DNA of 8,898 bases. Source: an uncultured Fibrobacterota bacterium. GTDB lineage: Bacteria; Fibrobacterota; Chitinivibrionia; Chitinivibrionales; CAIOZP01. The translations under genes and the position numbers were made by a program. The notes beneath the pieces were generated by a model that had not been told where the DNA came from, made no database searches, and worked only from the letters and a program-made list of their open reading frames with translations. The DNA is taken from the NCBI GenBank assembly GCA_903862805.1, contig CAIOZP010000568.1, positions 1 to 8,898 of the forward strand. Direction: 5' to 3'. This document shows, piece by piece, positions 6,180 to 8,898 of this stretch (position 1 is its first letter; each line of letters opens with the position of its first letter).

Positions 6180-8789
6180 TCAGAACCAGTACCTGATCTC
6201 GCTGGTGAGCATGAAGCCTTTCCAGTCGTTGCTTGGGTAGTTCACGTCTCTATGACCGAACATTTTCACACGGGTATGCAAACCAGCTCTGTCGAAAATG
6301 TCCCAGTCGAATCCAAGGCCGACGGCGTAATCGCGATAGTCAATCGGAACATTTCGCACGGCGATGTCGGTCGGTGTGTTTGTCTTTGTGCTGCCGAGTC
6401 CGTAATAGGTCGAGAAGGTGTTGTTGTAACGGACGTTTGCATCGACACCGGGAGAATCGGCGTACATCCATGCGTTTGCACCGCGCCAGTTTTCATATCC
6501 GAGAAGTCCGACAAGATAGAAACGTGGAGTAACCGATACCGCAGGCTCGAATCTCCCGTAGACCGACCAGAGCATTTTATCCTTCGGTTTTTCGTTGATC
6601 GAGAAGAACGAACTCGGATCGAACGATCCGGAGATTCCGTTGATTGTCGCATATCCGCCGAGGTAGAAATCGTGGCTTGATCCAAGTGCTTTTCCAAAAT
6701 TGTATGAAGCGTCGAGATCAAGATTGAAGGTCGTCTTCTGATGTGTCGGAACAAGAATCTGGCCGTAAGTCGTATCAGTTCCGACAATACGCTTCTTGGT
6801 AGCCACATTGTAAACGTTGGTCTGGTTGACTGTGTCGGAATTTTCCGAGGCAGAAGTGCTGTCGAGGTAGGGAACAAATCCCTCGTAGAGCATGTTCTGA
6901 TCGGCGCGCAAGCCGCCGGCTTCCGGGCCGGGCGAATAGTCGCCGTTGAGATTCAGGAAATAACTCTCGTCGCCGAGGCGTCTGGCGTATCTTTTGTTCT
7001 GGCTGTAGTCGGAACCCTGCATCGGGTAGTCGATCAATTCAAATCCGAATTTGTTGTAGGAAGACATCGTTGCATTGACGATGTCGGGCCCGTTCAGGCG
7101 GTATGGAAAGTAGATAAGGTCGCGGGCTGCCTTTATCTGCGCATGGTATCCGTAGGAAATTTTTATGTGCCCTTCGCCGCGAAGCTTTGGCGCAATACTG
7201 ACAAGCGCACCGGCCATGTTCTGCACGTATGGCGTCGATTCCATATTAAGGAAGGTGCTGCCTTCAAGCATGTTTGAACCGAAAGGAATGAACGCATTGA
7301 TCGGGTTGACAGAAGAGAACGGCGAGTAGAAACCCGGTTTGGCATAAATCACTTCGCCATTAACGACAACCTTGCTCGCCGAATAGGTAAGTGATCCGTA
7401 AACCGCAGGATCGATAGAACTGCTTGCACGGGAAAATCCTCTTACCGGAAACAGCGGGAGATGGTAGTCGTTGCCAGCAGGCTTCCATCCGACGTTTGTT
7501 GAATCTGGAAGAACGTAGGTTGTATCGATGCGACTTGCAGCAATATCGGCAGCAAACGTCAATCTGTCGTTGGGTGCGCCGTGCAGATCGATACTCAGCG
7601 CCTTTGGCTCCTTGTAGAAACCTCTGTTGTAAGGATCGGAAAGGTTGTTGCCATTGAGGTTGAAAGCCATTTTCATAAGGTTGAAAGTGGTGTTTTTGTC
7701 TGAATAGTCGGTGTTAAGAGCGGTTACGATGTCGCGCTTGACCATCACACTCGAATAGTTGGCACCAAGGGTCAATCTACCGATCAGCTTCGCCAGTCTT
7801 CCGGCAACCACGTGTCTGTAGGAATCGCCGTAACCAAGATTGGTGCCAATATATTTGGCGTCCATGGTATATCCGAGATCGGTCGAGAGGTCGAGGTATT
7901 CACGCTCGAAACAGTCGAACTCGGAGAAATGTCCATACATGAAATTGAAGTAGAAATCGGCTGGAAGATGCTGTGTCTCAAGATTGATTCCACTGAATGC
8001 TCTCTTGTTCCAGGCATCGGAACCGGTGGCAAGACCGCGGTTCATTGCCTCTTGGTAATACTGCCATGAGGTTTCTTCACCGGCATCAACAGGATATTCC
8101 CATGCAAAATTTCGCGGCTGACCACCCCAGACGGTCAGTGGCGAAGTCTGCATCCACTGGGTTGTTCCGAATTTGATCGTCATTGCTGCATATTTACCGG
8201 TAAAATTCACACCGGCATTCATGTTGTCAATATTGAGAACCGATGTTCCGGAGTTTCCGGCGTAGTGATCTTGCTGAACAATCGTTGCCGCTGTGTCTTT
8301 AGTGTATGCACCGTAAATTGTGTCGGAATTTTTCGCGTTGTACTTTGATCTTCCGGGGAATGTCAGCGCAAAACCGATGTCACTCCACATGGTAGCAAAA
8401 CGATTCGGCTGAACCACGAGTCCGACAACGAGATCCGCTCCGTCGCTTCCGGCAACAAGGTAGTGGTTGTCACCGTGGTACTTTGTCATCGACTTGACGA
8501 TATTGCCGGAAACCTTGGTGGTATCGGCCCATTCTTCGCCCATGAACGCAGGATATTTTGACATATTATAGAAATACATAGGCAGCCTCGAGTAGCCGAA
8601 TAGCGCCACTGGCCTGCTTGCACCGTTTATTATTGCGGCCTGAGCTTTCTGTTCAATAATAGGCAGTTTTTTTGATATGCTGTCGATTCTCGCAGAGACA
8701 TCGGCTGTATCAGCCGAGACACTTTGAGCACACAGTACCGCCGCAGACGCACAGGCAAGAGCCCACTTCATGTATCCGGCTGCCTTCAC
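6180..8789 (-). CDS. Large outer-membrane beta-barrel protein (first of two related barrels)
   Basis: An 869-residue exported protein that I do not recognise by name. The N-terminus is a signal peptide (MKWALACASAAVLCAQSVSA after a six-residue lead), with cleavage likely after Ala26. A helix-prone segment follows (DVSARIDSISKKLPIIEQKA, about 30-49). The remainder, from about VALFGYSRLPMYFY onward, is amphipathic strands with long polar, Asn/Asp/Ser-rich loops (for example 618-680), ending in SEIRYWF, an aromatic C-terminus fit for BAM recognition. SPLTVW (216-221) with the following FAWEYP and FSGINLETQ (265-273) parallels TPLTLW, IAWEPE and MEGVNFNFD of the next gene. It is first in the three-gene unit. 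The start is GTG 8787-8789, with a perfect AGGAGG 9 bases upstream; an ATG six codons in (8769-8771) is the alternative and would also leave an intact signal peptide. No TonB box, plug, SusC-type or catalytic motif is visible. The barrel assignment is confident; substrate and partners are inferred only from the neighbours. Confidence 0.85.
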   Translation of the reverse strand: MKAAGYMKWALACASAAVLCAQSVSADTADVSARIDSISKKLPIIEQKAQAAIINGASRPVALFGYSRLPMYFYNMSKYPAFMGEEWADTTKVSGNIVKSMTKYHGDNHYLVAGSDGADLVVGLVVQPNRFATMWSDIGFALTFPGRSKYNAKNSDTIYGAYTKDTAATIVQQDHYAGNSGTSVLNIDNMNAGVNFTGKYAAMTIKFGTTQWMQTSPLTVWGGQPRNFAWEYPVDAGEETSWQYYQEAMNRGLATGSDAWNKRAFSGINLETQHLPADFYFNFMYGHFSEFDCFEREYLDLSTDLGYTMDAKYIGTNLGYGDSYRHVVAGRLAKLIGRLTLGANYSSVMVKRDIVTALNTDYSDKNTTFNLMKMAFNLNGNNLSDPYNRGFYKEPKALSIDLHGAPNDRLTFAADIAASRIDTTYVLPDSTNVGWKPAGNDYHLPLFPVRGFSRASSSIDPAVYGSLTYSASKVVVNGEVIYAKPGFYSPFSSVNPINAFIPFGSNMLEGSTFLNMESTPYVQNMAGALVSIAPKLRGEGHIKISYGYHAQIKAARDLIYFPYRLNGPDIVNATMSSYNKFGFELIDYPMQGSDYSQNKRYARRLGDESYFLNLNGDYSPGPEAGGLRADQNMLYEGFVPYLDSTSASENSDTVNQTNVYNVATKKRIVGTDTTYGQILVPTHQKTTFNLDLDASYNFGKALGSSHDFYLGGYATINGISGSFDPSSFFSINEKPKDKMLWSVYGRFEPAVSVTPRFYLVGLLGYENWRGANAWMYADSPGVDANVRYNNTFSTYYGLGSTKTNTPTDIAVRNVPIDYRDYAVGLGFDWDIFDRAGLHTRVKMFGHRDVNYPSNDWKGFMLTSEIRYWF

Positions 8790-8798
8790 TGCTTGGAA

Positions 8799-8804
8799 CC
8801 TCCT
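8799..8804 (-). promoter_or_regulatory. Perfect Shine-Dalgarno supporting a GTG start
   Basis: AGGAGG lies 9 bases before GTG 8787-8789 on the minus strand and 27 bases before the alternative ATG at 8769-8771. The spacing favours GTG for the first barrel gene. Confidence 0.75.
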
Positions 8805-8850
8805 GGTGGTATTTCAAAATCAGAATCTTAATTTCAGCTTACAGTGTCGG

Positions 8851-8877
8851 AATATAATACCCGATTGGGTTCATATT
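8851..8877. promoter_or_regulatory. Imperfect palindrome over the promoter, candidate operator
   Basis: On the plus strand the left arm AATATAATACCC (8851-8862) and the right arm GGGTTCATATT (8867-8877) are inverted copies around GATT. Nine base pairs match (AATAT and ACCC), with a small asymmetric mismatch between them. The element fills the -35/-10 spacer and covers the -10, where a bound regulator would block or remodel the promoter. No regulator gene lies in the window. Confidence 0.4.
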
Positions 8878-8880
8878 CAA
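8851..8880 (-). promoter_or_regulatory. Probable promoter of the barrel-lipoprotein unit
   Basis: On the minus strand TTGAAT (8875-8880) is followed after 18 bases by TATATT (8851-8856), or after 17 by TTATAT. The -10 matches the sigma-70 consensus at five of six positions and the -35 at four. The predicted transcript starts near 8843-8845 and has a leader of about 55 bases before the GTG start. Sigma-70 spacing rules are assumed for an unidentified phylum. Confidence 0.55.
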
Positions 8881-8898
8881 TCTAAAAACATTGCAAAG

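Noticed and set aside
6156..6680. Long plus-strand open frame (174 codons), with another at 6741-7277
   Set aside because: Both lie opposite the first barrel gene and read as antisense shadows. No ribosome binding site or domain character was seen.
6266..6877. 203-codon minus-strand frame inside the first barrel gene
   Set aside because: It overlaps the barrel gene in another frame and is rich in Arg, Ser and Thr as expected for an out-of-frame reading.
8797..8810. Near-palindrome around the AGGAGG site (ACCaCC-A-GGaGGT), as a possible switch
   Set aside because: The single-base loop cannot form as drawn, and the alternative three-pair hairpin is too weak to support sequestration.

Overview
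The window is compact bacterial DNA from a Gram-negative organism. Every gene I can support lies on the minus strand, so transcription runs from high to low coordinates. The Gram-negative call rests on two large secreted proteins that look like outer-membrane beta-barrels and end in aromatic residues, plus a lipoprotein. The repertoire is compatible with Fibrobacterota or a related phylum, but that is a guess from overall character; nothing here fixes the taxonomy.

Right part (about 2011-8880): a self-contained three-gene transcription unit. It has a plausible promoter at 8851-8880 that overlaps an imperfect palindrome. Then come a large barrel protein (8789-6180), a second, related barrel protein (6135-4006), a lipoprotein with three tandem beta-sandwich-like modules (3982-2069), and a good intrinsic terminator (2043-2011). 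The gaps are 44 and 23 bases and each gene has its own ribosome binding site. The two barrels share a PLT[VL]W segment with similar sequence after it. The lipoprotein modules resemble carbohydrate-binding or CIA30-type jelly rolls. The simplest reading is an outer-membrane assembly of two paralogous barrels and a ligand-binding lipoprotein, possibly for glycan binding or uptake. The architecture is visible in the sequence; the function is inference. This is the best candidate here for an undescribed system.

Middle (863-1881): a radical SAM gene with an intact CX3CX2C cluster motif and a conserved GCGAEPT segment. It is split by a one-base frameshift near 1183-1186 and has no normal start codon where one is expected (ATC, 8 bases after AAAAAGG). 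It is either a young pseudogene or carries sequence errors.

Left part (1-733): a PhoU-like DUF47 protein followed directly by the start of a Pit-family phosphate transporter that leaves the window. This is the familiar pairing of a low-affinity phosphate permease with its accessory protein. The first codon of pit is also unclear.

No RNA genes, insertion sequences, CRISPR arrays or attachment sites were seen. No gene-free stretch exceeds 300 bases; the longest is about 187 bases (1882-2068), holding the terminator and a weak promoter candidate.
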